Positions 1 to 12,208 of a stretch of 64,000 nucleotides of DNA are shown here, in pieces. The position numbers were made by a program, and so were the translations under genes. The notes below the pieces were generated by a model. It was not told the DNA's origin, ran no database searches, and saw nothing but the letters and a program-made list of their open reading frames with translations. Positions within the stretch are counted from its first letter, which is position 1. Every line of letters begins with the position of its first letter. This DNA comes from Empedobacter falsenii (lineage in GTDB: Bacteria > Bacteroidota > Bacteroidia > Flavobacteriales > Weeksellaceae), in the NCBI RefSeq assembly GCF_013488205.1, contig NZ_CP040908.1, positions 3,597,501 to 3,661,500 of the forward strand, given 5' to 3'.

Positions 1-292
1 CCTTTCCAGGTTATTCTATTATCATTATAAAGTCTTTAGGGCTAATCCGCGTTCGCTCGCCACTACTTACGGAATCTCAATTGATTTCTTTTCCTATTGG
101 TACTTAGATGTTTCAGTTCCCAACGTTCGCTCTCACTTACGTGAGTGACATGTCTTCAACATGCCGGGTTGTCCCATTCGGAAATCTACGGATTAATGCG
201 TATGTGCCGCTCCCCGTAGCTTATCGCAGCTTATCACGTCCTTCATCGCCTCTCAAAGCCTAGGCATCCGCCGTACGCCCTTTGTAACTTTT
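1..292 (-). rRNA. 23S rRNA, 5' part (cut by window edge)
   Basis: The reverse complement reads ACAAAGGGCGUACGGCGGAUGCC followed by the conserved GAUGAAGGACGUG block, which is the start of bacterial 23S rRNA domain I. It lies downstream of tRNA-Ala in the normal 16S-Ile-Ala-23S order. The mature 5' end is an estimate (within about 10 nt of 292). The rest of the gene lies outside the window. Confidence 0.95.
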
Positions 293-423
293 TTCTCGAT
301 TTAACCGTCATATTATTGAGCGGTTATGTTAATCTTACTCGTTTTCTTGATTAATTGTATACCTTATATAAACTTTGATTTATCTCTAAATCTGTTTTGA
401 TTGTATGTTTTTTTTCAATAATG

Positions 424-434
424 TCAATGAACTC
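424..434 (-). promoter_or_regulatory. boxA-like antitermination element in the 16S-23S spacer
   Basis: Minus strand reads GAGTTCATTGA followed by CATTATTGAAAAA. It resembles the boxA element (GUUCUUUGA type) found before 23S genes in Bacteroidota. The same GAGTTCATT core recurs in the leader before 16S at 2477-2488, which supports a shared role in Nus-factor antitermination. The match is by eye. Confidence 0.5.
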
Positions 435-461
435 TTCTATTAGTCATAAAAACTAATTTTG

Positions 462-535
<74 letters not shown>

Positions 536-577
536 TCTTTTTACGTATTACGTAGAACGTTTAACGTTGTACGTTTG

Positions 578-651
578 TAGTCTCAGGCAGACTCGAACTG
601 CCGACCTCTACATTATCAGTGTAGCGCTCTAACCAGCTGAGCTATGAGACT
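578..651 (-). tRNA. tRNA-Ile (anticodon GAT)
   Basis: Minus-strand cloverleaf: acceptor AGTCTCA pairs perfectly with TGAGACT, anticodon stem CTACA/TGTAG encloses loop CTGATAA (anticodon GAT), T-loop AGTTCGAGT. CCA is not encoded. It is the first of two spacer tRNAs after 16S. Confidence 0.97.
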
Positions 652-783
652 CTTTAATACTCTTAAAGAGTGGTCTTTTTAGTTGTAAGATTTTAGTATT
701 GAGAGATAAGTATTTAGATTTATCTAAGTTCTCAATTCTAATATCTAACTTCTAATATATTTATATAATACTACAGAATAAAA

Positions 784-791
784 AGCCGAAT
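784..791 (-). other. 3' arm of the pre-16S processing stem
   Basis: The transcript downstream of 16S contains ATTCGGCT, exactly complementary to AGCCGAAT at 2442-2449 in the leader. A/T-rich flanks extend the pairing with bulges. Leader-trailer stems of this kind are the substrate for RNase III release of pre-16S rRNA. Confidence 0.55.
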
Positions 792-836
792 CAAAATCAA
801 TCTTCTACTAATAGAAGAAAATTCGTCGTTCTCTAA

Positions 837-2357
<1,521 letters not shown>

Positions 2358-2441
2358 ATAATTTTTTTTGAAGCGTTAGCTTCTGTTTTTTACAACTTCG
2401 AATTTCCTATAGCTCCATTATTCAAGGATTGACTTCGTTTT

Positions 2442-2449
2442 ATTCGGCT
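2442..2449 (-). other. 5' arm of the pre-16S processing stem
   Basis: AGCCGAAT in the rRNA leader is complementary to 784-791 beyond the 16S 3' end (8 uninterrupted pairs, then four A-U pairs after a bulge). It fits the leader half of the RNase III stalk around 16S. Confidence 0.55.
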
Positions 2450-2476
2450 ATTTTTTCTTCTGTATATTTTATAATT

Positions 2477-2488
2477 TCAAATGAACTC
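2477..2488 (-). promoter_or_regulatory. boxA-like element in the 16S leader
   Basis: Minus strand reads GAGTTCATTTGA, sharing GAGTTCATT with the spacer element at 424-434. It lies about 120 nt before 16S, downstream of all three promoters, where antitermination sites normally sit. Confidence 0.45.
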
Positions 2489-2523
2489 CTCATCTTAGCA
2501 AAACCTCTCGGTATTTGCGGTTG

Positions 2524-2553
2524 CAAAGGTAATACTTATTTTTTAACTAACAA
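2524..2553 (-). promoter_or_regulatory. rRNA promoter P3 (proximal)
   Basis: On the minus strand TTG (2553-2551) is followed after 19 nt by TACCTTTG (2531-2524), matching the Bacteroidota sigma-A consensus TTG-N19-TAnnTTTG. The surrounding block, about 40 nt, is nearly repeated at P2. Confidence 0.75.
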
Positions 2554-2635
2554 ATTTTATTTCGAAAATTTTTAAAGTTTTTATTTTAATAAGTCAATTT
2601 ACTTTCACTCCAAAACTCCTTTCAGAATCGGTTTG

Positions 2636-2665
2636 CAAAGGTAAAACTTATTTCTAAACTCGCAA
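2636..2665 (-). promoter_or_regulatory. rRNA promoter P2
   Basis: TTG (2665-2663), 19 nt, TACCTTTG (2643-2636) on the minus strand. It has the same core and spacing as P3, 112 bp further upstream. Confidence 0.75.
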
Positions 2666-2744
2666 ATTTATTTTTAAATAATTTTTGTCGCTATATAAGT
2701 CCCTATGTCAATTTCAATACTACTCGTCTTTCGTATTGAGGTTG

Positions 2745-2776
2745 CAAATATACGCCTGCATTATTCGTTTTTCCAA
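2745..2776 (-). promoter_or_regulatory. rRNA promoter P1 (distal)
   Basis: TTG (2776-2774), 21 nt, TATATTTG (2752-2745) on the minus strand. It fits the consensus but its flanks differ from P2 and P3. Confidence 0.65.
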
Positions 2777-2878
2777 ACATAATTTACATTTATTTTACAT
2801 TCTTCTCTTAAGTTACTGGTATGATGAGAAATATTTTTTGAAATGTTTGGATTTAAAACGATAGATCGATAATTTTAG

Positions 2879-2946
2879 ACGGGAAAAGCCCGTTTTTAAC
2901 GCACAAAATGATTAGACGTTTTGCTTTTCTTGAACAAAAGAAAAGT
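2879..2946. repeat. Hairpin-rich intergenic sequence upstream of the rRNA promoters
   Basis: This stretch has an ACGGG/CCCGT hairpin followed by T5 (about 2879-2898) and an inverted repeat CTTTTCTT-GAAC-AAAAGAAAAG (about 2924-2945). The second resembles AAAGAAAAG-type dispersed repeats that I associate with Flavobacteriia intergenic DNA. I see no gene in it. Whether it is repeated in this genome cannot be judged here. Confidence 0.3.
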
Positions 2947-3015
2947 AAAATGGATACTTTTGAAGGAGCGACTCGGGAGAAATTCTACGAAGTAGAATCT
3001 ATTTATAAATAAAAA

Positions 3016-3036
3016 AAGCTCGAATAAATCGAGCTT
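3016..3036 (-). terminator. Terminator of metYX
   Basis: AAGCTCGA and TCGAGCTT arms with a 5-nt loop, followed on the minus strand by a T7 run (3011-3017). It lies 24 nt beyond the metX stop. Confidence 0.85.
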
Positions 3037-3060
3037 CATATAATTATTCATTTCATAATA

Positions 3061-4068
3061 TTATACGAGATGTTCCAAAATTGTATTTAATTCTTGTAAT
3101 TCGACCAAGAAACCATCGTGTCCAAAAATAGAATCTATTTCGATGAATTTTGCATTTGGAATATGATTCGCTATAAATTTTTGCTCACTTGGTGGAAATA
3201 AAATATCCGAGGAAATTCCAATCACTAAAGTGTTCGAAGAAATCTGAGACAAAGATTTCTCTAAAGATTCTCTATTTCGAGCCAGATTTTGTGAATCCAT
3301 GGCTTTCGAAAGTGTCCAATAAGAATGAGCATTGAATCTGTTTGCTAATTTTTCACCTTGATATTTTTGATAAGAAGAAGCTTTGAAATCATTGTAAACA
3401 GAATCCTCGTCTTTTTGCTTCTGTTCATATATAATATAGGTACGGTAAGACAACATCGCAATTGTACGTGCTGCAATCAATCCATTTCTTCCTCCATTCT
3501 CAGTTTTATCATTAAAAGTTGAATCGGCTTCGATAGCTAAACGCTGCGATTCGTTGAACGCAATTCCCCAAGGAGAATGTATCGCGTTTGTCGCCAACAA
3601 AACCAAATTATCCACTTTAACTTGATTCAGCAACGTAAATTCTAACGCTTGTTGACCACCGAGTGAACCACCAATTAATAAATGAATAGTTGAAATTCCT
3701 AAATGATCTGCTAACAATTGATGCGCATTTGACATATCTTTTATCGTAATTGTAGGAAAATCTCTATAATAAGGCGAATTTGTTTCAGGATTTGTAGACA
3801 ACGGATTTGTTGTTCCGTAATTAGAACCAATCACATTTGCACAAATAATAAAATGATCTTTTGGATTGAACAATTCATTTTCTCCAAAAAGACCAGCCCA
3901 CCAATCGAAAACATCCGAGTTTGCCGTTAAAGCATGACAAACCCAGATGATATTGTTTTTTTCGGGATTCAATGTTCCCGCTGTATGATAAGCAATGGTT
4001 AAATTTTCGAGAATTTGACCATTTTCTAATTGAAATGGCTTTGTATAATTATATTGATGAAAATTCAC
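3061..4068 (-). CDS. metX: Homoserine O-acetyltransferase MetX
   Basis: Transfers an acetyl group from acetyl-CoA to homoserine, giving the O-acetylhomoserine used by the adjacent MetY. It is a 335-residue cytoplasmic alpha/beta hydrolase-fold protein. The nucleophile elbow is GGSLGGQ with Ser135; Asp288 (SSDILFPP) and His317 (FGHDGFLVE) complete the triad. The family is usually 350-380 residues, so this is a compact version. The only plausible start is GTG at 4068, followed by NFHQYNYTKPF; no upstream in-frame ATG precedes a stop. It is 29 nt downstream of metY, so co-transcription is likely. Succinyl- versus acetyl-specificity cannot be settled by eye, but pairing with MetY favours acetyl. 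Confidence 0.93.
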   Translation of the reverse strand: MNFHQYNYTKPFQLENGQILENLTIAYHTAGTLNPEKNNIIWVCHALTANSDVFDWWAGLFGENELFNPKDHFIICANVIGSNYGTTNPLSTNPETNSPYYRDFPTITIKDMSNAHQLLADHLGISTIHLLIGGSLGGQQALEFTLLNQVKVDNLVLLATNAIHSPWGIAFNESQRLAIEADSTFNDKTENGGRNGLIAARTIAMLSYRTYIIYEQKQKDEDSVYNDFKASSYQKYQGEKLANRFNAHSYWTLSKAMDSQNLARNRESLEKSLSQISSNTLVIGISSDILFPPSEQKFIANHIPNAKFIEIDSIFGHDGFLVELQELNTILEHLV

Positions 4069-4097
4069 TGAATTAATTTATAGCTAAAATACTTTGT

Positions 4098-5453
<1,356 letters not shown>

Positions 5454-5467
5454 TTAGTTAGCTGAAA

Positions 5468-5566
5468 TTAGCAGCTGCACATTCGAATTTTACTATTGAT
5501 ACAATTATAGATGCTGTGAAGCAGGACGCCGTGTCCAAAAGAATGTTTTTTAGAATTGTACTTCAT
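5468..5566 (-). CDS. Possible leader peptide of metYX ending Met-Cys-Ser-Cys
   Basis: A 32-codon ATG reading frame lies 62 nt upstream of metY. It starts MKYNSKKHSF and ends SKIRMCSC then TAA. Cysteine also occurs at residue 22. The transcript around the last codons can fold into an AGCTG/CAGCT hairpin with a 7-nt loop that includes the stop, and GGAC/GTCC can pair within the frame (5524-5536). A cluster of Cys and Met codons just before a stop, upstream of sulfur amino acid genes, looks like a ribosome-stalling leader. I do not see an obvious intrinsic terminator between it and metY, so any control would be translational or Rho-dependent. Expression is not proven. Confidence 0.5.
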   Translation of the reverse strand: MKYNSKKHSFGHGVLLHSIYNCINSKIRMCSC

Positions 5567-5589
5567 CTTTAAAAAAATTATTCATTTCT

Positions 5590-5606
5590 AACTACACTTT
5601 GTAGTT
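5590..5606. promoter_or_regulatory. Inverted repeat upstream of the met leader, possible operator
   Basis: AACTACA-CTT-TGTAGTT is a perfect 7-bp inverted repeat with a 3-bp centre, 24 bp upstream of the leader ATG. Its place fits a repressor or activator site for metYX, or a hairpin at the start of the transcript. No factor can be assigned. Confidence 0.4.
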
Positions 5607-5804
5607 TTATATTAGATGTGAAATTAGAATAATTTTCTAAATAATAAAATTTATAATAAGTTTTCAGAAAATAAATCTACAAAATCAATTTATAAAGAAT
5701 ATTTACACCAAAAAGTTAAAAATATTTCTTTCGAAATCTATAAAAAGCATTTAAACAGAATAAAATTTGAAGTAAAAAAGAGAATATTAAGTAGAAAATA
5801 TAAA

Positions 5805-5832
5805 AAAAGGAGATCAAAATTGATCTCCTTTT
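5805..5832. terminator. Terminator of atpDC
   Basis: Perfect 12-bp arms (AAAAGGAGATCA / TGATCTCCTTTT) with a 4-nt loop and A/T runs on both sides. It lies 22 nt after the atpC stop. Confidence 0.88.
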
Positions 5833-5854
5833 AAGTTTTATGATAAAAAAGTAA

Positions 5855-6148
5855 TTAGTTTGCTAAAACTATTACTTTATTATTGTTCATTTCTATTGTT
5901 CCTCCTTTGATATCTAACAATAATGTAGATTCATTAGATGGAGAACTGTAAACTTTACCAGATTGATTATCGAAATCTTCGAAAGTTTTTGTGTGAACTT
6001 TAATTTTGATTGTTCCTTCACCTAAAGTTGCAACGATAGGAGCGTGGTTATTTAATAACTGAAATTCACCATCTTTCCCTGGTAAAGTAACAGCATCTAC
6101 TTCTGCATCGAAAACTACGAATTCTGGCGTAATAATTTGTAAGTGCAT
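5855..6148 (-). CDS. atpC: F1Fo ATP synthase epsilon subunit
   Basis: Central-stalk subunit of F1 at the cytoplasmic face of the inner membrane. The 97-residue frame from MHLQIITPEFVVFD contains the N-terminal beta-sandwich motifs (VDAVTLPGKDGEFQLLNNHAPI), and little follows it. Most of the inhibitory C-terminal helical hairpin of E. coli epsilon is absent, which is usual for Bacteroidota. The start was placed at 6148 because the frame upstream (MLSTLFFKNNRI) is not epsilon-like. It lies 85 nt after atpD and shares its terminator. Confidence 0.93.
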   Translation of the reverse strand: MHLQIITPEFVVFDAEVDAVTLPGKDGEFQLLNNHAPIVATLGEGTIKIKVHTKTFEDFDNQSGKVYSSPSNESTLLLDIKGGTIEMNNNKVIVLAN

Positions 6149-6233
6149 AATCCTATTGTTTTTAAAAAAAAGAGTACTTAGCAACTTTCAAAAAGAAAAG
6201 AAACGTAAGCACTCTTTGTATGGTTAAACTATA

Positions 6234-7760
<1,527 letters not shown>

Positions 7761-7776
7761 TTATTTTATTTGGGTG

Positions 7777-7784
7777 CAAAGGTA
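7777..7784 (-). promoter_or_regulatory. atpD promoter, -7 element
   Basis: TACCTTTG on the minus strand matches TAnnTTTG, 35 nt before the atpD ATG. No clear TTG occurs 19-23 nt upstream. The box is identical to those of the rRNA promoters P2 and P3. Confidence 0.6.
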
Positions 7785-7884
7785 AGTTAAAAACATTGTA
7801 TAATTTATATACTTTTTAAGATTTTTGTCATAATATTTTGATTAGTAATCAGAATATTACAATCAAAGGAAATTAAAAATAGAT

Positions 7885-7914
7885 TTGAAGTTCGATTTGA
7901 AAGCCTTAATTTTG
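7885..7914 (+). promoter_or_regulatory. ribF promoter
   Basis: TTG (7885-7887), 19 nt, TAATTTTG (7907-7914), a full consensus match. It predicts a very short leader of about 10 nt before the GTG start. Confidence 0.7.
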
Positions 7915-7930
7915 TGCAAAATCATTTTTA

Positions 7931-8857
7931 GTGAACGTTTATCAATCCTTAGAAGAAATCAAACCTATCAAACGTCCCGTCCTTACTTTGGGCATGTTTG
8001 ATGGTGTACACATTGGACATCAATCTATTCTAAAACAACTCAATACAATTGCAAATGAAATTGATGGGGAAAGTGTTCTGATTACTTTTAATCCACATCC
8101 TCGAATGGTTTTACAACCAAATTGTGATCTTAAATTCTTGAATACTTTAGAGGAAAAAGAAAATGTTTTACGTCAATTTGGGTTAGAACATTTGATTATT
8201 CAAGCGTTTACAAAAGATTTTTCCCAAGTAACTTCTGTCGAATTTGTCAAGAATTTATTGGTTGATAAAATCAATATTGATACGTTAGTGATTGGTTACG
8301 ATCATCATTTCGGGAAAAATAGAGAAGGAAATTTTGAGCAATTACAAGTTCTTTCGAAAGAATATGGTTTCAATTTGATTCAATTGCAAGCTGTCGAAGA
8401 AAATGATGTGGCGGTGAGTTCTACAAAAATTAGAAATGCACTTATCGAAGGAAATATCGCGTATGCAAACAAAGCGTTGAACTATCATTATCCACTTTCT
8501 GGAGAAGTTGTTCATGGTGATAAAATTGGGCGTACACTTGGTTTTCCTACCGCTAATTTACAAGTTGATCCCAATAAATTGATTCCAAAAGATGGCGTTT
8601 ATGCGGTTGATGTTTTTGTGGATAATCAAAAATATTTAGGTTTATTGAGCATCGGATTTAGAGAAACGGTTACCAATTCTCGCGAACATCGGGTAGAAGT
8701 GAATATTTTGGATTTTGATCGAGAAATTTATGGAGAAACAATTCGCCTTGAATTTTTAGGACATTTGCGAGATGAAAAGAAATTTGATTCGTTAGATGAT
8801 TTAATCACCGCGATGAATCAAGACAAAGAAAATGCAATAAAACATTATTCAAAATAA
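7931..8857 (+). CDS. ribF: Bifunctional riboflavin kinase / FAD synthetase
   Basis: Makes FMN and then FAD from riboflavin in the cytoplasm. The 308 residues show the N-terminal nucleotidyltransferase domain (GMFDGVHIGHQ with the HxGH motif, then TFNPHP and SSTKIR) and the C-terminal riboflavin kinase domain (GDKIGRTLGFPTANL, SREHRVEVNILDF). The start is GTG, supported by a consensus promoter only about 20 nt upstream and by the usual N-terminal distance to GMFDGVH. It is a single gene ending at a bidirectional terminator shared with the convergent protease gene. Confidence 0.95.
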   Translation: MNVYQSLEEIKPIKRPVLTLGMFDGVHIGHQSILKQLNTIANEIDGESVLITFNPHPRMVLQPNCDLKFLNTLEEKENVLRQFGLEHLIIQAFTKDFSQVTSVEFVKNLLVDKINIDTLVIGYDHHFGKNREGNFEQLQVLSKEYGFNLIQLQAVEENDVAVSSTKIRNALIEGNIAYANKALNYHYPLSGEVVHGDKIGRTLGFPTANLQVDPNKLIPKDGVYAVDVFVDNQKYLGLLSIGFRETVTNSREHRVEVNILDFDREIYGETIRLEFLGHLRDEKKFDSLDDLITAMNQDKENAIKHYSK

Positions 8858-8858
8858 A

Positions 8859-8897
8859 ATTTCCGAAGTCAAAAATTAATCATTAGACTTCGGAAAT
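8859..8897. terminator. Bidirectional terminator between ribF and the subtilase gene
   Basis: ATTTCCGAAGTC and GACTTCGGAAAT form a 12-bp stem with a 15-nt loop between two convergent genes. The T runs are short in both directions. Confidence 0.7.
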
Positions 8898-8900
8898 AAT

Positions 8901-10499
8901 TTACTTCTTAACAACTTTCTCTACTAATACATTTCCTTTAGAATCTGTAATATGAATTAAATAAACTCCAGATTTTAATTGATTTGTTGAAATAGAATTT
9001 CGATTATTCATCGAAATAATCTTTTGTCCAATCAAATTATATAATTCTATTTTTGCGATTTCTTCTTTAGATTTTATATTAATAATATCTTGAAAAGGAT
9101 TCGGATATATTTTTTTTGATTTTAAGTTCTCTAACTCATTTGTTTTCAATAAATCTTGAGATGCCTTATAATAATTTGGTACGCCATAGCCTAATTGATT
9201 TGAAGGAAAGGAAAAAAGATGAGCAGATTCTTGAATTTTATCTTTTAAAATATCGTGTTTAATTTTAGGAAATTGTTGAATCATTAATGCTACAGCTCCT
9301 GCTGAAACTGGTGATGCAAATGAAGTTCCATTCGAATAAGTTAAACTTCCATCAGGCAAATAAACTACAATATTTTGTCCTAAAGCTGATACATTTGGTT
9401 TAATTTCCCCTAATGCGTTTGGTCCAAAAGACGAAAATGCTACGGGATTTTTGTATATATCATTTGCTCCAATTGAAAACACATTTTTAACATCTGCAGG
9501 TGCTGAAATCATTTTCCAAGGATCATTTCCTTCATTACCAGCTGCTACCACAACAAAAACTCCTTTATTAGCAGCTATTTCAGCTCCTTTAGAAATTAGT
9601 GTCGTTTTTCCATCCATATTATCAAATGTATAATCGTATCTCGCATCATCAAAAGCATAATATCCCAAAGAAGTATTAATAACATCAGATCCTACACTAT
9701 CTGCTCTTTCTGCAGCTTGAACCCAATACATCAACTCTTTTGGAGTTTCTGAAGTATTGTCTTCTGATCGATATAACGAATATGTAGCTTTTGGAGCAGT
9801 TCCAACATACTTTCCTTCAACTTCTGCTGTCATTGTAGATAAAACCATTGTTCCATGATTATCTGCATCATATACATTTTCTTTTTTATCTACAAAATCA
9901 TAGGTGTCAAGAATTCTATTCTCTTTACGCAATATATCAAATGCTGAAATTTTATCAACTCTAGGAAAGCCAGCATCAATAACTGCTATCAAAACTCCTT
10001 GTCCTAAAATATTATTATTGTGAAGTGGTTTTAAATTAATTTGGTCAATAAAATCATTAGCATAACCATAATTAAACTCTTCTGAATTATGTATTAGATC
10101 TTTCCATTTTGACAAATTTTTATTTGATGATTTAGGAACTGAATTACGAACCAAAGATTCTGCAGTTTCAACAAAACTTAATGCTTTTAATTTACTCAAA
10201 ATAGTTTCATCAGAAATCTCTACCATTACAGTATTCAACCATTTCGAATGCCCAATATAATTTAATGATAATTTTTTAAGTTCATTAATTCTATACTCAG
10301 ATATAGGAACATCTTCCTCAGTAATCGAAATTTTATACTTTTCTCTTCTATCTAATGATCGTTGAGAAAGCATCTGCAAAGGGTTTGATAAAAAATTTGA
10401 TGTATTTTCCTTTGGTTTTAATTTAACCAAATATAAATCTTGAGCCAAGGAAAAAGTAAAACCAAGTAATATTAAAGTTAGAGATAAAAATTTTTTCAT
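8901..10499 (-). CDS. Secreted subtilisin-like protease with T9SS sorting domain
   Basis: S8 family serine protease exported by Sec and then the type IX system. From MKKFLSLTLILLGF (signal peptide ending SLAQ) it is 532 residues. The triad is visible: Asp175 in AVIDAG, His215 in NHGTMV, Ser393 in NGTSFASP, with the oxyanion Asn in AAGNEG. A pro-domain of about 125 residues precedes the catalytic part. The last 70 residues (YPNPF..., ELYNLIGQKI, SGVYLI, VEKVVKK) are a type A T9SS sorting domain. The ATG at 10499 is chosen over a TTG six codons upstream. It lies 36 nt after the putative anti-sigma gene (10536-11561) and probably shares a transcript with it. Confidence 0.93.
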   Translation of the reverse strand: MKKFLSLTLILLGFTFSLAQDLYLVKLKPKENTSNFLSNPLQMLSQRSLDRREKYKISITEEDVPISEYRINELKKLSLNYIGHSKWLNTVMVEISDETILSKLKALSFVETAESLVRNSVPKSSNKNLSKWKDLIHNSEEFNYGYANDFIDQINLKPLHNNNILGQGVLIAVIDAGFPRVDKISAFDILRKENRILDTYDFVDKKENVYDADNHGTMVLSTMTAEVEGKYVGTAPKATYSLYRSEDNTSETPKELMYWVQAAERADSVGSDVINTSLGYYAFDDARYDYTFDNMDGKTTLISKGAEIAANKGVFVVVAAGNEGNDPWKMISAPADVKNVFSIGANDIYKNPVAFSSFGPNALGEIKPNVSALGQNIVVYLPDGSLTYSNGTSFASPVSAGAVALMIQQFPKIKHDILKDKIQESAHLFSFPSNQLGYGVPNYYKASQDLLKTNELENLKSKKIYPNPFQDIINIKSKEEIAKIELYNLIGQKIISMNNRNSISTNQLKSGVYLIHITDSKGNVLVEKVVKK

Positions 10500-10535
10500 A
10501 AATGTTAATTCATTCAATTCTACTAAATTAACATT

Positions 10536-11561
10536 TTATTTTAATTGATAATATTTAAATATTTCTTTTTTATTTTTTTCCAAAACTCCCAAAAGCGTTG
10601 CATCAACCTTTGGTTCGTTTGTTGTTAAAACAATTTTATCATTTACTTTTTCGAATGTAATGACAAGATTATTCGTTGTACTTTCAAACGAAATTTTATT
10701 TTTTGATTTCTTTTGTAATTTAAAATTAGTACGTAGAATATCCGATTTTACTGTAAACTTTAAAGGTTTATAAACAATTGCATATTTGTCAATTTCAGAT
10801 TTTTTTGGAGAAACATCCATCATCGAAGCTGTTTCTAACGAAGCATTTGCAGCTCGTGTTTCTGCAACAACCGTCATTTTCATCACATCAGAAGTATCTT
10901 TCATTTTAGAAACACCCCTAATCACGACACCTGAAGCTTTTCCTGCTAACTTATCCGAAATGACTGAATCTTTTGTATAGCCAAAATTTTGACTATTTGC
11001 TTTAGCATATTGACCTTCTTTTTCTATCGAATCTAAAACCTTAGAACGAGCTTCCATTGCTTGCGGTGCTGATAAAGTAACTGGAGCATTTGGAGCGGAC
11101 GCTTTAGATAATTGAGGAAAATATCCTTTATCATCAATTGCACCAGCAGAATGCCCTTCCATTACTTTATAAACAGGCTCTTTTGTAACTTTATCATTCT
11201 TTACTATTTCTAGAGGTTTTTCCAAATCTTTATCTTTCGATTCTAAAACCACTATTTCTTCTTGTTCAGGAGGTGATTGCTCAATAACTGGGACATTTGT
11301 TTTAACAATTTCAAGTGAATTTTCTCTATTTTCAGTATTAATATTCTCGATAAAAAGTACAAAGTAAGGAATCGCAATCAACGCGAAAACAGCAGCAGAA
11401 AACCATACACTCGAAACAAATTCGCGAATAGGTTTCTTTTTCTTTTCCTCGTTCTGCAAACCAGATTCAATACGTTTCCACACCAAATCTCTTGGTTTTT
11501 CGCCGACAGTTTCGTTTCTTCTTGATCGAAATAAATCTTCTATTGGATCGTTTGTGTTCAC
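10536..11561 (-). CDS. Putative membrane-bound anti-sigma factor
   Basis: 341-residue protein of unknown family. Residues 1-45 are charged and cytoplasmic in character (DPIEDLFRSRRNETV), one hydrophobic segment follows at about 50-70 (VWFSAAVFALIAIPYFVLFI), and a long Lys/Glu-rich region comes after it. The layout, together with a GTGA overlap (GTG start inside the stop of the ECF sigma gene), fits an anti-sigma factor, but I see no named anti-sigma domain. The periplasmic part holds low-complexity text and a C-terminal region with repeated beta-like segments. The role is inferred from position and topology only. Confidence 0.65.
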   Translation of the reverse strand: MNTNDPIEDLFRSRRNETVGEKPRDLVWKRIESGLQNEEKKKKPIREFVSSVWFSAAVFALIAIPYFVLFIENINTENRENSLEIVKTNVPVIEQSPPEQEEIVVLESKDKDLEKPLEIVKNDKVTKEPVYKVMEGHSAGAIDDKGYFPQLSKASAPNAPVTLSAPQAMEARSKVLDSIEKEGQYAKANSQNFGYTKDSVISDKLAGKASGVVIRGVSKMKDTSDVMKMTVVAETRAANASLETASMMDVSPKKSEIDKYAIVYKPLKFTVKSDILRTNFKLQKKSKNKISFESTTNNLVITFEKVNDKIVLTTNEPKVDATLLGVLEKNKKEIFKYYQLK

Positions 11562-12100
11562 GATAAACTTGATTTTATATTTTCATTCTTACTTAACATT
11601 TCCTTCAATTTCGTCTTCGCTAAATTAAGTTGCGATTTCGATGTTCCTTCTGTAATGCCCAAACTTTCGGCAATTTCTTTGTGTTTATACCCCTCAATAA
11701 CGTAGAGGGTAAACACGAGACGACAGCCTTCGGGTAGATAATCGAGGAGTTTCATCACATCATCTTCTTCTATTTGTTGCGAAGCTTCTTGGTTAGATGA
11801 AATGGAAGAGGAGTAATCGTCAACATTGAGATGAAAAATTTTATTTTTCCGCAACTCCATCAAACATTCATTAATCATAATTCTTCGCATCCATCCTTCA
11901 AAACTTCCTTCGAACGAATAATTCTCAAGATTCTGAAAAATTTTCAAGAATCCTTTTACCAACGCATCTTCCGCTTGTTGTATATCGGTAAAATAACGTT
12001 TACAAACCGCAAAAAATCGCGCATCATATTTTTCATAAAGCAGCCGCTGTGCTTTCGAATCATTGCTGATACAAGCTTTTATGAGTTGTTTTTCGTCCAA
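11558..12100 (-). CDS. ECF-type RNA polymerase sigma factor
   Basis: 180-residue sigma-70 family protein. Region 2 spans roughly residues 20-90 (LLYEKYDARFFAVCKRY, QAEDALVKGFLKIFQNL, FEGWMRRIMINECL) and region 4 roughly 120-170 (LPEGCRLVFTLYVIEGYKH, EIAESLGITEGTSKSQL), with no region 3, as in extracytoplasmic-function sigmas. No ATG precedes the conserved part; TTG at 12100 is the best start, the only other candidate being ATT. It heads a unit with the putative anti-sigma factor and the subtilase, suggesting an envelope or secretion signal as input. Confidence 0.9.
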   Translation of the reverse strand: MDEKQLIKACISNDSKAQRLLYEKYDARFFAVCKRYFTDIQQAEDALVKGFLKIFQNLENYSFEGSFEGWMRRIMINECLMELRKNKIFHLNVDDYSSSISSNQEASQQIEEDDVMKLLDYLPEGCRLVFTLYVIEGYKHKEIAESLGITEGTSKSQLNLAKTKLKEMLSKNENIKSSLS

Positions 12101-12208
12101 AATACTTTTTCTTTCTTATTATTTAGATGCGAAAATTACGCTTCTGGTTGCTTTGATAGCGTAAAATATTTGTTAAAGTTCTGAAAACTTATTCATTAAA
12201 CATAAAAA

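Noticed and set aside
2358-3060. Structured RNA such as RNase P RNA or tmRNA in the rRNA-metX gap
   Set aside because: AT-rich with no matching conserved cores; explained by promoters, boxA, leader stem and repeats.
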